DNA of 51,928 nt from Verrucomicrobiales bacterium (GTDB lineage Bacteria; Verrucomicrobiota; Verrucomicrobiia; Verrucomicrobiales; DEV007): NCBI GenBank assembly GCA_012960505.1, contig DUBC01000056.1, positions 1-51,928 of the forward strand, read 5' to 3'. Shown in pieces: positions 1 to 11,027 of the stretch (its first letter is position 1; each line of letters begins with the position of its first letter). The position numbers and the translations under genes are program-made. Below the pieces are notes generated by a model. It was given only the letters and a program-made list of their open reading frames with translations, did no database searches and was not told the origin of the DNA.

Positions 1-326
<326 letters not shown>

Positions 327-327
<1 letters not shown>

Positions 328-1352
328 TGAAACTAATCACCCTTACATTCGCTATTATCAGTGCGCTGGCCTTGGGTAACGTTAATGCCCAGGACCCTCC
401 ATCACAAAGCGTTGGTGTTGCGAGGCTCACCCCAGAGGTAAGGACAGCAATTTCAAAGGGCCTTGAATACCTTTCAAAAGAAGGATCACAAAGGGCTGAC
501 GGGAGCTGGGGAGGTGACCAGAACCGGGTAGCCGAAACTTCACTCACTCTTATGGCCTTCATGCTTCAGGGACACGTTCCTGGCCGAGGTCAATATGGGA
601 GAAACATGGAAAATGCGATTTCCTTCCTTCTTAATGTTGGACAGAATCAAAGAGGATATCTTGGAACACCAAAAAATCATGCCGGCATGTACGAACATGG
701 ATTGGCTGTTCTAGCGCTTTCCGAAGCATGGGGACAGAGCAAGAATCCAAGAATCAAATCCGCACTGACCCGCGCCGTAGATATCACCTTGCGAGCACAG
801 AATAAAGAAGGAGGATGGCGTTATAGCCCTGAACCTAGAGACGCTGATCTTTCTATGACTGTCATGCAAATAGTTGCACTGAACTCCGCCAGTGAAGCTG
901 GCATCGCAGTGCCCCAAACAACAATAGACAAAGCCGCTGAGTATGTACTTTCCTGTCAGGATCAGGGCAGTGGAGGATTTAAATACACAGCAGGCGGAGG
1001 AGAACCAAACTTTGCGAGAACTGCTGCAGGAGTCATGTCCTTAATAATGTGTGGTCAACGCAATTTGAAAGCCACTCAAAGAGGCATCGCCTTTCTCAAA
1101 GCCTTCCCTGAATCCAAGTTTAAAAGCACGAATCACTTTCATTACGCTCATTATTATGCAGTACAAAGCATGTATCAGTCAGGAGATGCTGATTTCCGGG
1201 CATGGTACCCAAAGATCTCAGCAGAAATTATTGGGAAGCAAAATAAAAATGATGGAAGCTGGAGCGGATCGTATGGCCAAGCCTATGGCACTTCATTATC
1301 AATCCTGATCCTTGGTGTCCCCTATCGGTACTTACCAATTTATCAGCGTTAA
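327..1352 (+). CDS. Secreted squalene-oxidase/prenyltransferase-repeat protein
   Basis: A 341-residue protein with a signal peptide (MKLITLTFAIISALALGNVNA). It then carries repeats of the alpha/alpha-toroid type seen in squalene cyclases and terpenoid synthases, each with a Gly-Gly/Trp turn (ADGSWGG, KEGGWRYSP, GSGGFKYT, NDGSWSGSYG). Such proteins are frequent in Planctomycetes and Verrucomicrobia and have no established enzyme activity; export argues against a cyclase role on membranes. The ATG overlaps the previous stop by one base and the next gene starts two bases after its TAA, so it lies inside a tight operon. A related protein lies at 49729-50862. Confidence 0.85.
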
Positions 1353-1354
1353 AT

Positions 1355-3316
1355 GTGAATGTGAACCCTCCTTCCACATTTCAAATCTTCCAAAAAATTC
1401 CGACTGTCTTGCCGCAGACAGTGACAATCCTTTCGCTGATCTTCCTTCAACTCAGCGCCCTCGGAGCACCCGTGAGGCCATCAGGCACAATAGGATACCT
1501 TCAACAACTCAATGAAGAAGACTGGATACTAAAAGCCGAAGCCCTTCATTATCTTTCTGAAAACAAAGTCCCAGAAGCCCTAGAAAGCATTCTTAAGATA
1601 ACCAAAGACGAGAAGGAGCGCTCATGGATTCGGTCCAAGGCCTTAGTGGCTTACTGCAAAATTCAAAACGGTCAGGACATTCCTCAGATATTATCCACAT
1701 TCGCCTCATCATCTGATCAAGTACTTCGAGAAGGTGCTGCTGAATCGGCTGGATTAATCAAAGAGAATAAGGGAATGGAGATTTTATTAAAACTAACCAC
1801 TGATAAAATAAAATCCGTTCAATTAAGAGCACTAGCCTCCTATTCCAGAATCATGGGCGAAAAGGCATGGCCCTTAGCTCAAAAAATGACCGAGTCTATA
1901 ACCGAAGAATTAATTCCTTTGGCTGTCGAATCTCTGGCCCTTGTCGGGAATAAGGATGCTTTCGAAAGGTTAAAAGAATTAACAAAGTCATCAACAAACA
2001 AGAGACCATTGGTCGAGTCTCTTGACAGAAGTAAAAGCCCTAAAGCCGTACCAGTCCTTCTAGATCTACTTGAAAACACCAGTACTGATGACGCTAACTA
2101 CGCATATATCATCTCGGCTCTTTCTAAGAACAATAATGAAATTCTTTCAAGTTCCTTGAAGGACCTGATAAGGACAGGACGAGACAGTGCTCTCTTTGCT
2201 GCTGCCCGAATCATTACAATTCTCTTTCAGGATCCAAATCTGGGCAAAGAACTACTATCCGCACTAACAACTTCAACCGCTCCCGAAACTCTGAAAACAG
2301 TAATGATTGCCCTCGGCTCAAAAGAAATGAATCCTGATTCTAATAAAGAATTTTTTATTACTCATCTGAAGAATGAAACGCCCGAAATAAAAGTGCTATC
2401 AATCCGTTGCCTAAGCCATTGCACCGAGGCCAACCTTTATACTCTTCTAAAAGAAACCATTAAGGACAATGAAAGTCGCGTTTCTATTGCGGCTATAAGC
2501 GCGCTAATGGAAACTCCTCTTGAAGATGCACCGACTGGGGAGTTGGTATCATATCTTGAAGATGTGCTTGTAAGTACTGACAACGTGATTCGCAAAGCCG
2601 CGTTTGAATTACTCGGTCATGCCGGCAATGCTGATGACTTCGAACCTGCACTGGCAATGCTCGGTGAAGCTCTAAGCGGCACGGATACGGTACGAAGAGA
2701 AGCCGTGGCGGAAGCATTGGGCAGTATCGCTCCCGACAATGGAATCGCAAACGTTGCCAGAAGACAGGGATATGTTTCAAACTGGATGGTTCTTGGCACT
2801 TTTCTCAATGATAAAGAGCATAAAGCATTTGCAAATGAGCTTGAACCTGAAAAGGGCATTGATTTCGAAAAGACCTATCCTTCAACGTATGTTTGGGCCT
2901 TGCAAGGGAACCAAAAAAGAGATGGAGAAAAGCCTATAGAACGTGAAATCGGTTGGTCAGAAGCCAGTGTAAATAAAACTAACGGAATGCTTATGATGGG
3001 GCCTCTCCTTCCTCCTCCAGGAACATTCTCTATTGCTTATGCTGTTTCCGACTTTAATTCGGAAAAGGACCAAGACCTTTTCCTTAGCTTGGACGGGGAT
3101 GACGCTTTTAAGGTCTGGCTGAATGGAGAAAAGATTTCCGAACAGGTTGCTCCTTACTTGCACAGGCAGAGTTGCGTAGCCTCTCAAGGAAATATAAAAA
3201 TCAAGCTCAAGAAAGGAAAGAACAGGATCCTAGTAAAGAGCGCAAACATTGAACACGAGTGGTGGATCAGGGCCCGCATCACTGATGCAAATAACAAGCC
3301 CTTGGAATTATTCTGA
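1355..3316 (+). CDS. Exported HEAT-repeat protein with C-terminal beta-sandwich
   Basis: A 653-residue protein. The start is a GTG at 1355 giving an extended signal peptide that ends near LSALGA (residue 38); there is no better ATG nearby. Residues about 50-480 are repeated helical hairpins of HEAT type (for example IRKAAFELLGHAGNADDFEP and VRREAVAEALGSIAPD). The last 150 residues look like a small beta-sandwich (LSLDGDDAFKVWLNGEKI, KLKKGKNRILVKSANIEHE), resembling the accessory sandwich found with secreted carbohydrate-active proteins. It is probably a scaffold for periplasmic or surface protein contacts. Spacing of 2 bases to the gene before and 1 base to the gene after indicates cotranscription. 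The specific role is unknown. Confidence 0.8.
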   Translation: MNVNPPSTFQIFQKIPTVLPQTVTILSLIFLQLSALGAPVRPSGTIGYLQQLNEEDWILKAEALHYLSENKVPEALESILKITKDEKERSWIRSKALVAYCKIQNGQDIPQILSTFASSSDQVLREGAAESAGLIKENKGMEILLKLTTDKIKSVQLRALASYSRIMGEKAWPLAQKMTESITEELIPLAVESLALVGNKDAFERLKELTKSSTNKRPLVESLDRSKSPKAVPVLLDLLENTSTDDANYAYIISALSKNNNEILSSSLKDLIRTGRDSALFAAARIITILFQDPNLGKELLSALTTSTAPETLKTVMIALGSKEMNPDSNKEFFITHLKNETPEIKVLSIRCLSHCTEANLYTLLKETIKDNESRVSIAAISALMETPLEDAPTGELVSYLEDVLVSTDNVIRKAAFELLGHAGNADDFEPALAMLGEALSGTDTVRREAVAEALGSIAPDNGIANVARRQGYVSNWMVLGTFLNDKEHKAFANELEPEKGIDFEKTYPSTYVWALQGNQKRDGEKPIEREIGWSEASVNKTNGMLMMGPLLPPPGTFSIAYAVSDFNSEKDQDLFLSLDGDDAFKVWLNGEKISEQVAPYLHRQSCVASQGNIKIKLKKGKNRILVKSANIEHEWWIRARITDANNKPLELF

Positions 3317-3317
3317 G

Positions 3318-6300
3318 GTGAAATTTACAAGCTTATTTTTCTGCGTTCTGGCAATGATGTTGGCAAATGCCATATCAGTCGCCAATGATGATCTATGGAA
3401 GAAGGCTGATGATGCATACAATAACAATGATAGCGAAACTGGAAATCGTCACTTAAAGATACTAATCGAATCTGATCCAGGGAATGTAGACCTGACAATC
3501 CGTTGCTTAGAAAAAATCTACGAGCGCGGAGACCGTAATAATACTCAGTCCAGATGGATGAGATACGTATCGACAAGGATTGCTGGCCTCGAAAGACTAG
3601 GACACATTTCAGCCAACTCTCCATTGTACCGGGAAATTATCGCACAAGGCCTTACACAGCACCTTGCAGATAGAAATTTATTCGTCGCTGCGGAAAGACA
3701 TGATGATATAATAGAAAGGAACCCATATGATCTTTTCTGGCAGTCAACCAGAGCAAGCGCACATAAGTCCCTGGGCCTTCCAAGCACTAGAGATCATTAT
3801 GAAAAATTAAAGAAAAACAAAGACATGAATCATCCTGATCCTTGGATCAGAGAAAGATGGGTCAGACTCAAGGAAATCTTGGAAAGTGATTTTAGAAAAT
3901 TACCCCAGCCAATTCTAAAACCCTTAAAAGGCAGCCCAATGCCAGACCTTTCTCCCGATGACCCTGACGGTCGTTGGCAACAGGTCATCGAACAGCCCCC
4001 GGGAAGAGTCGCTCGGCAAGTTGACCGATTAATTGGAATCACCCTACTGCCCGAAGCCATTGTCCCCTGGCGAGACATGACCGGAATCCTTGATGCATCC
4101 AGAGCACTTGACTTACACCTGAAAAGCTTCCCCGAGAAGGAACTCTCGGGCCTTCGAAAGATACAAGAACGTTCATTTAATCGTGAAAACTTAGAACCTG
4201 ACTTCACTAATCAAAGGGCCCTAGATCTTTTCAGACGTTACCCATGGTCGACAAGTGCTCACAAAACACTTTTGAGAACTGCTAATCGGAGTCTCATCGC
4301 GGGGCATGCCCTTGCTGCTCTACGAAGTTTCGAAGATCTAATAAATCACGCAGATGATCCTAAAATTATCAAATTTGCAAGAACTGGAAAGTGGATCGCT
4401 CTGTCCATGGTTGGAGATCGTGATTCCCTAGAAAAGGAAATTAAAGGCTCTGATCCTGGTCAAGAAATGATCTGGATGGATGAAACTCTTAAGGCAATTG
4501 ATCTTGGCAACCAACTCCTAAGCACAATACCAGAAAAGAAAGCTGATCCAGAACCTCTACCACTGAACGAACTGAATCCAAAAGTAATCCAAATCCCTGC
4601 CGTCACCCCTTGGTTCGGCGGAGGTCATACCGGAGGAATGGCACTAGATGCACAAGTCATTGAAAACAACCTCCTGATTTCCAGCCGCAATCATTTGGCT
4701 CTTTACAATATAAATGACACATCAAAATCAATCTGGTCCCAGCCGAGGTTACCAATGAATGATGACCGGTCCAAACGCAACCTCTTGCCGGGTTATTTCA
4801 TCCCCGAAGTTAAGAACCGGACGATCTACACACGTTGGGGATTCATGGCTATACCTCAGGGAATCGCAGCTTTCGATTTAGCATCAGGAAAAGCCAAATG
4901 GCTCCATGACGATTTTGGGTTCGGCCCGGGACAAAACCCAAACATTATACCGATCAGCGACCCGGTCATTTTTGACGGGCTCATCTATGTTCTTATCTGG
5001 AGTTCCCACGGAGGACAAACAGTTCAACTCGCATGCATCGAAGAAGCTACCCAATCCCTCGTATGGATGAGCACCATTGCCCAGGCCGGAAAGTCCAGCG
5101 ACATCATTGGGAACCTGGAAAAGGCTCGCGATGTAACCAGAACTTTCGGCAACAAAGTAAGCCTGGACTCGGGTTCAATCTACGTGAACAGCAACGCGGG
5201 CCTGATCGCCCGCTGTGACCCTAGAGATGGAAGACCGGACTGGATTCACTATTACAATAACAGCCCAGGACCAGGCGCCGGAGCCCTAGGAAGTCATCCT
5301 GTCATCATTGATGATCTAGTCATATGCATGACAAAAGATTCAGGAAAGGTCTTCGCATTGCAATCTGAAACTGGAAAGGTTGTTTGGGAAAATACCCTAG
5401 TCCTCGGAATCGAATATCTAGGAAAACACGAAAATCACCTCATCGTCAAAGGCCAATTCTCTTTAGCTGCAATCAATATAAAATCAGGAGAAACAAACTG
5501 GCATACTAAAGTTCCAGAAAGATCGATTGGCCGATCACAAATGATCGGTTCCTCCATATATCTTGCTAGCACAACAGAAATTACGGAATTTGATGCGATC
5601 ACCGGAGCAATCAAAGGTTCAAGGCAATGGAATCAAAACGTGGGGCAACCACTCTCTTACCTGATCGATAAAAATTCAATTTATGTGATTAGCGATAGCC
5701 CCTCCAAAGGTGGAGGCATTGCCGTCTCGGAACCGCTAAACCCTAACGCCGCTCCCGCTAATAAAAGTCTATCTTCAAATATAAAGAGGCAATGGACACT
5801 CATGCGCAATGATGCCAGAATCATCAGAGCCCCTCACAGTTCGCCACTGGCAAATCATGCTTTTATTCTGAGTGAAGGATTACTGGAATGTGTGGAAATA
5901 TCATCAAAAGGTGCTTTGAAATGGAGAAGATTCATAAATGCAATACAACCGGCGTTTCAAGTAATTGACAATAAATTACTACTTCTTACAGGAGCAGGTG
6001 AAAACAGGCATGCTGTCGCGTTTGATGGGATGAGCGGGAAGATAATCTGGGAAACAAAGGTTCCAGCCCAAGCTAATTCAATGATGAAGTGTGGAGATGT
6101 AGGACTCATGCATGACAAGAAAACTGTCCTATTTGCTTTTGATCCAAAGACGGGGAAACGATTATGGGAAAGGCGGGTCGCTTTCGGCAATCACACTATC
6201 CCTCAATGGGACGGGCAAAAGATTCACGTTTTCCAGACATCAATGGGACGAGCACCCTGGCATCTGGAAATAGAACCTAAGAGCGGCCAATTAATTAATG

Positions 6301-7430
6301 ACTATGATGTCAACATCACTAATGACGGACAAAACTACTCTGACGGAAAACTAATCGGCAAAGGCTATTACGAAATTAAATTCAATCAGGTCAAAGCAAG
6401 ATACTTCCGACTCGTAATGCTTTCAGAAGTGAATGGTATGGGATGGTCCTCAGCTTCGGAAATTCTACTCGGCGATGAGAATGGGGCCAGTTTAGATCGC
6501 TCTACATGGAGAGCTCATTACACCAACAGTTACGAAACAAAGTCCAGAATGAACACTGAACTGAAGAATGTTTTTGATGGGAATCCAAGCACATGGTGGC
6601 ATACCCAATGGCTAGGAAAGATACCTCCCCATCCTCACGAAATACAAATTGACCTTGGAAAAGAATCCACATTCAAGTCGCTCCGCTACCTTCCGGCAGT
6701 CATTGTTAACAATAACGGCATGATCAGTGAATACGAACTCTACGCGAGTAATGACCCTAGCCAATGGGGACAACCAGCCGCTAAAGGTATAATGGTCAGG
6801 AGACTGTTCATTGATAAGGCCCAATTCTTCGACGGGGGCGTTGTTTTGGAAACGAGGGACCGCAAGCACGGTAAACGTAATCTCTATAAATATGAGTTAG
6901 ACGGAAAAAAAGCCACTCAGATTGCGATTAATCATGAAATGATAAGCTGCCATGGCAAATACATGCTTGCTATGACAAGAAACGAAAAAAACCAAGAAGT
7001 GTTTGCAATCTTCAAGCCGGAAGACCCCTCGTATAGATTTGAGATTGGGACTCAAATCCCCTTCGATAGGAACCGTGTCATCATAGAAAATGACATCTTA
7101 TGTTTTCCAAGTCACAAACTAGTCATAGCCAATCTAGCTGAGAAAAGATTCATCGTGAGCCCAACCGCCGAGGCATCCCCAGTCGATCAACATGGATTCT
7201 TTGTTAGAACCTCCCAAAATAAACTGATGAAAATCTTTAATGGAGGAAACAAAGGAGCCCCAATGTACTTTGTCGATATGAATACGGGTAACACACAGCA
7301 ATCAATTATCACGGAACAGATCGAAGCCATAAGGGATCTTTCCCCGCAACACATTGATCCTAGCCCTAAATTTGATAAGATTCTTCTCCTACGAAGCGAT
7401 CTTGGTATCAGTGCTTATACTTCAAACTAA
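3318..7430 (+). CDS. Secreted PQQ-like beta-propeller protein with discoidin (F5/8 type C) domain
   Basis: About 1,370 residues from a GTG at 3318, chosen because it lies one base after the previous stop and yields a clean signal peptide (VKFTSLFFCVLAMMLANAIS). The frame also opens upstream at a TTG (3249), but that would overlap the HEAT gene. An N-terminal helical region of about 400 residues looks TPR-like. It is followed by a long PQQ/quinoprotein-type propeller with repeated Gly-Lys-x-x-Trp strands (ASGKAKWLHDDFG, SGKIIWETKV, TGKRLWERRV). A discoidin-like sandwich follows near residues 1000-1140 (KARYFRLVMLSEVNG, VFDGNPSTWWHTQW, IQIDLGKESTFKSLRYLP), then more propeller-like sequence. Residues for PQQ cofactor use cannot be judged here. 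Probably a periplasmic or surface binding protein. Confidence 0.8.
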   Translation: MKFTSLFFCVLAMMLANAISVANDDLWKKADDAYNNNDSETGNRHLKILIESDPGNVDLTIRCLEKIYERGDRNNTQSRWMRYVSTRIAGLERLGHISANSPLYREIIAQGLTQHLADRNLFVAAERHDDIIERNPYDLFWQSTRASAHKSLGLPSTRDHYEKLKKNKDMNHPDPWIRERWVRLKEILESDFRKLPQPILKPLKGSPMPDLSPDDPDGRWQQVIEQPPGRVARQVDRLIGITLLPEAIVPWRDMTGILDASRALDLHLKSFPEKELSGLRKIQERSFNRENLEPDFTNQRALDLFRRYPWSTSAHKTLLRTANRSLIAGHALAALRSFEDLINHADDPKIIKFARTGKWIALSMVGDRDSLEKEIKGSDPGQEMIWMDETLKAIDLGNQLLSTIPEKKADPEPLPLNELNPKVIQIPAVTPWFGGGHTGGMALDAQVIENNLLISSRNHLALYNINDTSKSIWSQPRLPMNDDRSKRNLLPGYFIPEVKNRTIYTRWGFMAIPQGIAAFDLASGKAKWLHDDFGFGPGQNPNIIPISDPVIFDGLIYVLIWSSHGGQTVQLACIEEATQSLVWMSTIAQAGKSSDIIGNLEKARDVTRTFGNKVSLDSGSIYVNSNAGLIARCDPRDGRPDWIHYYNNSPGPGAGALGSHPVIIDDLVICMTKDSGKVFALQSETGKVVWENTLVLGIEYLGKHENHLIVKGQFSLAAINIKSGETNWHTKVPERSIGRSQMIGSSIYLASTTEITEFDAITGAIKGSRQWNQNVGQPLSYLIDKNSIYVISDSPSKGGGIAVSEPLNPNAAPANKSLSSNIKRQWTLMRNDARIIRAPHSSPLANHAFILSEGLLECVEISSKGALKWRRFINAIQPAFQVIDNKLLLLTGAGENRHAVAFDGMSGKIIWETKVPAQANSMMKCGDVGLMHDKKTVLFAFDPKTGKRLWERRVAFGNHTIPQWDGQKIHVFQTSMGRAPWHLEIEPKSGQLINDYDVNITNDGQNYSDGKLIGKGYYEIKFNQVKARYFRLVMLSEVNGMGWSSASEILLGDENGASLDRSTWRAHYTNSYETKSRMNTELKNVFDGNPSTWWHTQWLGKIPPHPHEIQIDLGKESTFKSLRYLPAVIVNNNGMISEYELYASNDPSQWGQPAAKGIMVRRLFIDKAQFFDGGVVLETRDRKHGKRNLYKYELDGKKATQIAINHEMISCHGKYMLAMTRNEKNQEVFAIFKPEDPSYRFEIGTQIPFDRNRVIIENDILCFPSHKLVIANLAEKRFIVSPTAEASPVDQHGFFVRTSQNKLMKIFNGGNKGAPMYFVDMNTGNTQQSIITEQIEAIRDLSPQHIDPSPKFDKILLLRSDLGISAYTSN

Positions 7431-7440
7431 TGCATATTAA

Positions 7441-9291
7441 TTACCCAACCGGCAAGGATGGGTCATGAAATATTTTTACATCAATATTCGAAGACCCAAT
7501 AATATCTTGGGCTCTCTTGAGTGCATTCCTAGTCGCTAAGTTAGGATTCCCAAAGGACCCAGGGAAAATATTTTCCTTTCCTATGAAATCAACCGCACCG
7601 GAACGTTTCAATACCCTGTAAACATCTTTCATTACTCCACTAATAATAAGCTCACGACCGTTACTCTTCAGGAAATCAACCAGTTCTTCTAACGCAATAA
7701 CGCTCGTTGCATCCAAGTGCCTAGCGTTCTTCATGCGAAGTATAATAACTTTGAGGTTAGAATCACTGGCCGTTGCCTGAATCTGACTGCGAAAAAGTTC
7801 AGCAGCACCAAAGAAAAGTTCACCTTCAACGTGAACAATAGAAATTGCAGGAGAACTACGATTGTCTCCACTCTTAATTTCATTGAGCTGACCACCTGAC
7901 CCAAAATCATATTCAACAAGTTCCGGACGCGCTGCCTGTCTCAAGAAAAGAGCCACTGCAGTTCCGGCACCAATAAAGATCGCCACGTGTAGCGGCATAA
8001 TGAGAGCAGAAATAAAAGTCACTAAAAAAGTGGCCGCGTCCGAGCGGGTAGACAAAAGACAAATCAAAACTTGCTTCCAATTAATGAGAGTCATGGCAAC
8101 AGCAATGACAAGAGCAGCAAGTGCACACTTCGGAATATAATTAACAAAATCAACCTTAAGAAAAACCCAAAGTCCTATTCCACAAAATAAAGCAGAAAAC
8201 ACACTAGAGAATCTCGTCGCTGCACCACTCGAGTAGTTAAGAGCCGAACGGGTCAGCGAACCAGATGCTACCATTCCGCTCAAGAAGGCACATCCTACAT
8301 TTGCAATTCCGGATCCAAACATATCACGATTCATCTTCAACTTATCCCCAGTACGAGAAACGAGGGATTTGGACACCACGGATATCTCAAGAGCAACCAA
8401 AAAAGCTAAGCCAAAGGCAATGCCCGACAATTCTGTAATTTTATCAAAGAGGCCAGGAGCCATCAGGATAGAACAATCAGGAAGGATGCCCCCTCCCCCC
8501 TGCTGATCATCAAAAGTATCGATAGATAATGAATCCGACAAAAAGTAATTCACCACAGAAGCCACAAGAAGACTAAGAGCAAAAGTCGGCAAGGCTCTGA
8601 AAGATCTGCGCAAAACAAAATAAAATGCGAAAGTCCCGACGCCAAGGAACACGGCAGCAAAATTAGACTCACTGATCCGCGATGCAGTTCCAATAAAAAT
8701 CGTAAAGAAAGATCTCCCTTCTCGCGCAGGATCAATACCAAGAACATAACTGAACTGATTGGCAATGATTAGCAATGCAGCACCAGCAACATAACCAATA
8801 ACAACAGATCGACTCACATACTGAATAAGATCTCCCACTTTAAAAACCGCACCTGTTATTAGAAGAACAGCCACCATGATAATCACTAACGGCATATGAT
8901 TGGCAGCCGAAGAAGAATCAGGATATGCAAGAAAGTAACTAAAAATCATAAATGCTGTCGCATTCGTTGGCCCAAGAATAGGGTATCTAGATCCCGAAAA
9001 TAGAGGTGCAAGTAAAGCCGCAACAATGGAACACGTGATACCAAATTGAATTGGAAGGCCAGCTACCAGCGCATAGGCCATTCCTTGAGGAAAGGCCAGT
9101 AATGCAACATTAATACCTGATCTCAAATCCTTTGAAATCATATTTGAAGGTTTGCCACCATCTAAAACAGGCCTCGAAGCATCCGTATGATCAGCCCTGA
9201 TAGACATGCGCCTAAGCAATTGCATAGCTGACCGGAGAACACGTATCGTCCTTCGAGAAAAATAATGCCGGAAAGAATTCTTAGAGCGCAT
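7441..9291 (-). CDS. SulP-family anion transporter with C-terminal STAS domain
   Basis: About 616 residues from the ATG at 9291; a TTG at 9309 would add six residues. The N-terminal core has the SulP pattern (DLRSGINVALLAFPQGMAYA, then GPTNATAFMIFSYF) and roughly ten or more hydrophobic segments to about residue 440. The last about 130 residues form a STAS domain (IVHVEGELFFGAAELFRSQI, VIILRMKNARHLDATSVIAL). The family moves sulfate, bicarbonate, chloride or organic anions; substrate cannot be told from sequence alone. It lies 64 bp downstream of rppH on the same strand (46 bp if the TTG is used), so cotranscription is possible. It converges on the PQQ-propeller gene, leaving a 10-bp gap with no visible terminator. 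Confidence 0.9.
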   Translation of the reverse strand: MRSKNSFRHYFSRRTIRVLRSAMQLLRRMSIRADHTDASRPVLDGGKPSNMISKDLRSGINVALLAFPQGMAYALVAGLPIQFGITCSIVAALLAPLFSGSRYPILGPTNATAFMIFSYFLAYPDSSSAANHMPLVIIMVAVLLITGAVFKVGDLIQYVSRSVVIGYVAGAALLIIANQFSYVLGIDPAREGRSFFTIFIGTASRISESNFAAVFLGVGTFAFYFVLRRSFRALPTFALSLLVASVVNYFLSDSLSIDTFDDQQGGGGILPDCSILMAPGLFDKITELSGIAFGLAFLVALEISVVSKSLVSRTGDKLKMNRDMFGSGIANVGCAFLSGMVASGSLTRSALNYSSGAATRFSSVFSALFCGIGLWVFLKVDFVNYIPKCALAALVIAVAMTLINWKQVLICLLSTRSDAATFLVTFISALIMPLHVAIFIGAGTAVALFLRQAARPELVEYDFGSGGQLNEIKSGDNRSSPAISIVHVEGELFFGAAELFRSQIQATASDSNLKVIILRMKNARHLDATSVIALEELVDFLKSNGRELIISGVMKDVYRVLKRSGAVDFIGKENIFPGSFGNPNLATRNALKRAQDIIGSSNIDVKIFHDPSLPVG

Positions 9292-9355
9292 ATTGCGGTC
9301 AGGGCGCAATTAATATCTTTTCACCCTAGGTATACCGCAAGGCATTTTATTTATT

Positions 9356-9850
9356 TTAAGTAATTTCAAGATCAAAAAAATCCCGAAACACTTCCAAATA
9401 TACCTGACGTTTGAAGTCTGCAACCCACTCCAAATTGAATTCCTCGGGGTAAATCCAGCAATAGTTTGTAAATTCCGGCTTGTCCGCACCCAGATCAATG
9501 TCCTTGTTTTTACCATTAAATCTGCACCTAAAGTAAGTTTGTTCCTGACCGAGGTAGTGTTTCCATTTGGCATGCCTCTTATCAAAATCATAGCGATACC
9601 CTTCACGCTCCTCTATGATTTTATAGAATTTCGCAGAAAGGCCTATTTCTTCGTTCGCTTCACGGTAAAGAGCCTCAACTGGCTTCTCGCCTTCATCCAC
9701 TCCTCCTTGAGGGAATTGCCATGAATTATCACAATCTGATCTCTGGCAAATCAGGATCTTACCGCTTTTTCTCTCAAGGATAAGAGCAACATTTTTTCTA
9801 TACTCTTTCCCAGAATGTTGATTTTGAGAAACTTTGGAGGACTTTGACAC
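9356..9850 (-). CDS. rppH: RNA pyrophosphohydrolase (Nudix hydrolase)
   Basis: A 164-residue protein with a perfect Nudix box, GGVDEGEKPVEALYREANEE, preceded by WQFPQ as in RppH/NudH. The family removes pyrophosphate from triphosphorylated RNA 5' ends to trigger mRNA decay, or cleaves dinucleoside polyphosphates; both activities share this fold. Length and the conserved YRYDF and tyrosine/histidine-rich C-terminal stretch (KHYLGQEQTYFRCRF) match the RppH branch. The start is a GTG. It is transcribed toward the SulP gene. Confidence 0.88.
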   Translation of the reverse strand: MSKSSKVSQNQHSGKEYRKNVALILERKSGKILICQRSDCDNSWQFPQGGVDEGEKPVEALYREANEEIGLSAKFYKIIEEREGYRYDFDKRHAKWKHYLGQEQTYFRCRFNGKNKDIDLGADKPEFTNYCWIYPEEFNLEWVADFKRQVYLEVFRDFFDLEIT

Positions 9851-9893
9851 AAATTAAGATTAGGAAACTGATCATTTTATCGACAAAAATCAA

Positions 9894-10418
9894 GTGCATA
9901 GATCCCTACTTTTGAAACTATTCGTATTGGGAATCATTGTTGTTATTTTCTTCGGCATTCAAACTGTTCGCTGGTCTGGAGAGAAAGGAGCAAAGAGAGC
10001 GCATAAACATTTCATCCAATACCTTTCCGATCGCCGTTGGAGCAAATGCTCCCGAATGATTTCTGAACTCTATGATGACCAATGGAATTTTAATCGTAAT
10101 GACGTATCACTAGCCTTAAGAGACTTTGGGCGGCATTTCTACATATCATTGAGTATTGATTGGAAAATGATGTCAGCTAAAAAAGTGGAAAGATCATACG
10201 CAATAAAAGGAGCTATGAACGTTAAAGGATCCGGCAGTCCGGCAGCTGATTACATTATTAAAGAGGCAAGACCTTATCTAATCGATTCTTTCACTTTTAT
10301 TTGGTCTCGGTCCGGAATTATGCCCTGGTCATGGAAACTGGAAAAAATAAAACATCCTAGTATAAAGGTTCCTCCAGGCTATGTGCCAGGAGACCCATCG
10401 TATTCGCTTAAATGGTAA
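9894..10418 (+). CDS. Small membrane-anchored protein of unknown function
   Basis: A 174-residue protein starting at GTG 9894. Residues 7-23 (LKLFVLGIIVVIFFGIQ) are a single transmembrane or uncleaved signal segment, and the rest is soluble and presumably periplasmic. The soluble part has an NTF2-like look (short helical start, WSKCSRMISELYDDQWNF, then beta-rich sequence ending in WKLEKI) but no recognisable catalytic motif. It diverges from rppH, with 43 bp between the two starts. I do not recognise the family. Confidence 0.6.
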   Translation: MHRSLLLKLFVLGIIVVIFFGIQTVRWSGEKGAKRAHKHFIQYLSDRRWSKCSRMISELYDDQWNFNRNDVSLALRDFGRHFYISLSIDWKMMSAKKVERSYAIKGAMNVKGSGSPAADYIIKEARPYLIDSFTFIWSRSGIMPWSWKLEKIKHPSIKVPPGYVPGDPSYSLKW

Positions 10419-10478
10419 CTTTGACAAAGGGATCTCATCGCCGCATAATTAAATATTAATTTAATTGGAGAAATCATT

Positions 10479-11006
10479 ATGAAAAAAACTATTCTCTCTC
10501 TCCTGGCACCTGCTCTTCTATGCATTAATGCGTTTGGACAGGGAACAGAAAATAAAACAAACTCTTCTTCCAATCCTATACCGACTAGATTTTGGAAAGC
10601 CTCGCTACCAGGAGGCGAATACATGGTATCACTAAGCAGTATTTCCTCAATTGCAAAACACACTTACATAGTGGATGGAGCAGCAAGAGTTTACGAAGTC
10701 ACTGTAGCCGACAAAAGTTCCGCCATCGCGAGGTTTTACTTTATTGAACCGGTCACCGACCAATCACCTCTAAATGTTGGTCAGGTTGTCATCGATAGGA
10801 TCAAGGCCGCTTCAAAGGAAGCCACTAACCGGGTCGGTGCCGGGGACGTATGGGACCAGGTAATAAAAAACTATCCCTCCTCAACGCACGCTAAAACAAT
10901 AGAATTCCGTCTGACTGTCCGCTCAAACATTGATGGCCTGTATGAGAGCGTGGCCCGTGCATGGGAAAAAGGAAAAGGTGAGAATTTCAAGATTATTACA
11001 AAATAA
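10479..11006 (+). CDS. Small exported protein of unknown function
   Basis: A 175-residue protein with a clear signal peptide (MKKTILSLLAPALLCINAFG) and one of the better ribosome-binding sites in the window (GGAG about 10 bases before the ATG). The mature part has a beta-strand-rich core (EYMVSLSSISSIAKHTYIVD, ARVYEVTVAD) and a C-terminal helix-strand segment (TIEFRLTVRSNIDGLYESVA). The C-terminus is LYESVARAWEKGKGENFKII. No family recognised. It follows the 9894 gene by 60 bp on the same strand and converges with aat. Confidence 0.65.
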   Translation: MKKTILSLLAPALLCINAFGQGTENKTNSSSNPIPTRFWKASLPGGEYMVSLSSISSIAKHTYIVDGAARVYEVTVADKSSAIARFYFIEPVTDQSPLNVGQVVIDRIKAASKEATNRVGAGDVWDQVIKNYPSSTHAKTIEFRLTVRSNIDGLYESVARAWEKGKGENFKIITK

Positions 11007-11027
11007 AATATCTCACTATTTCAATAG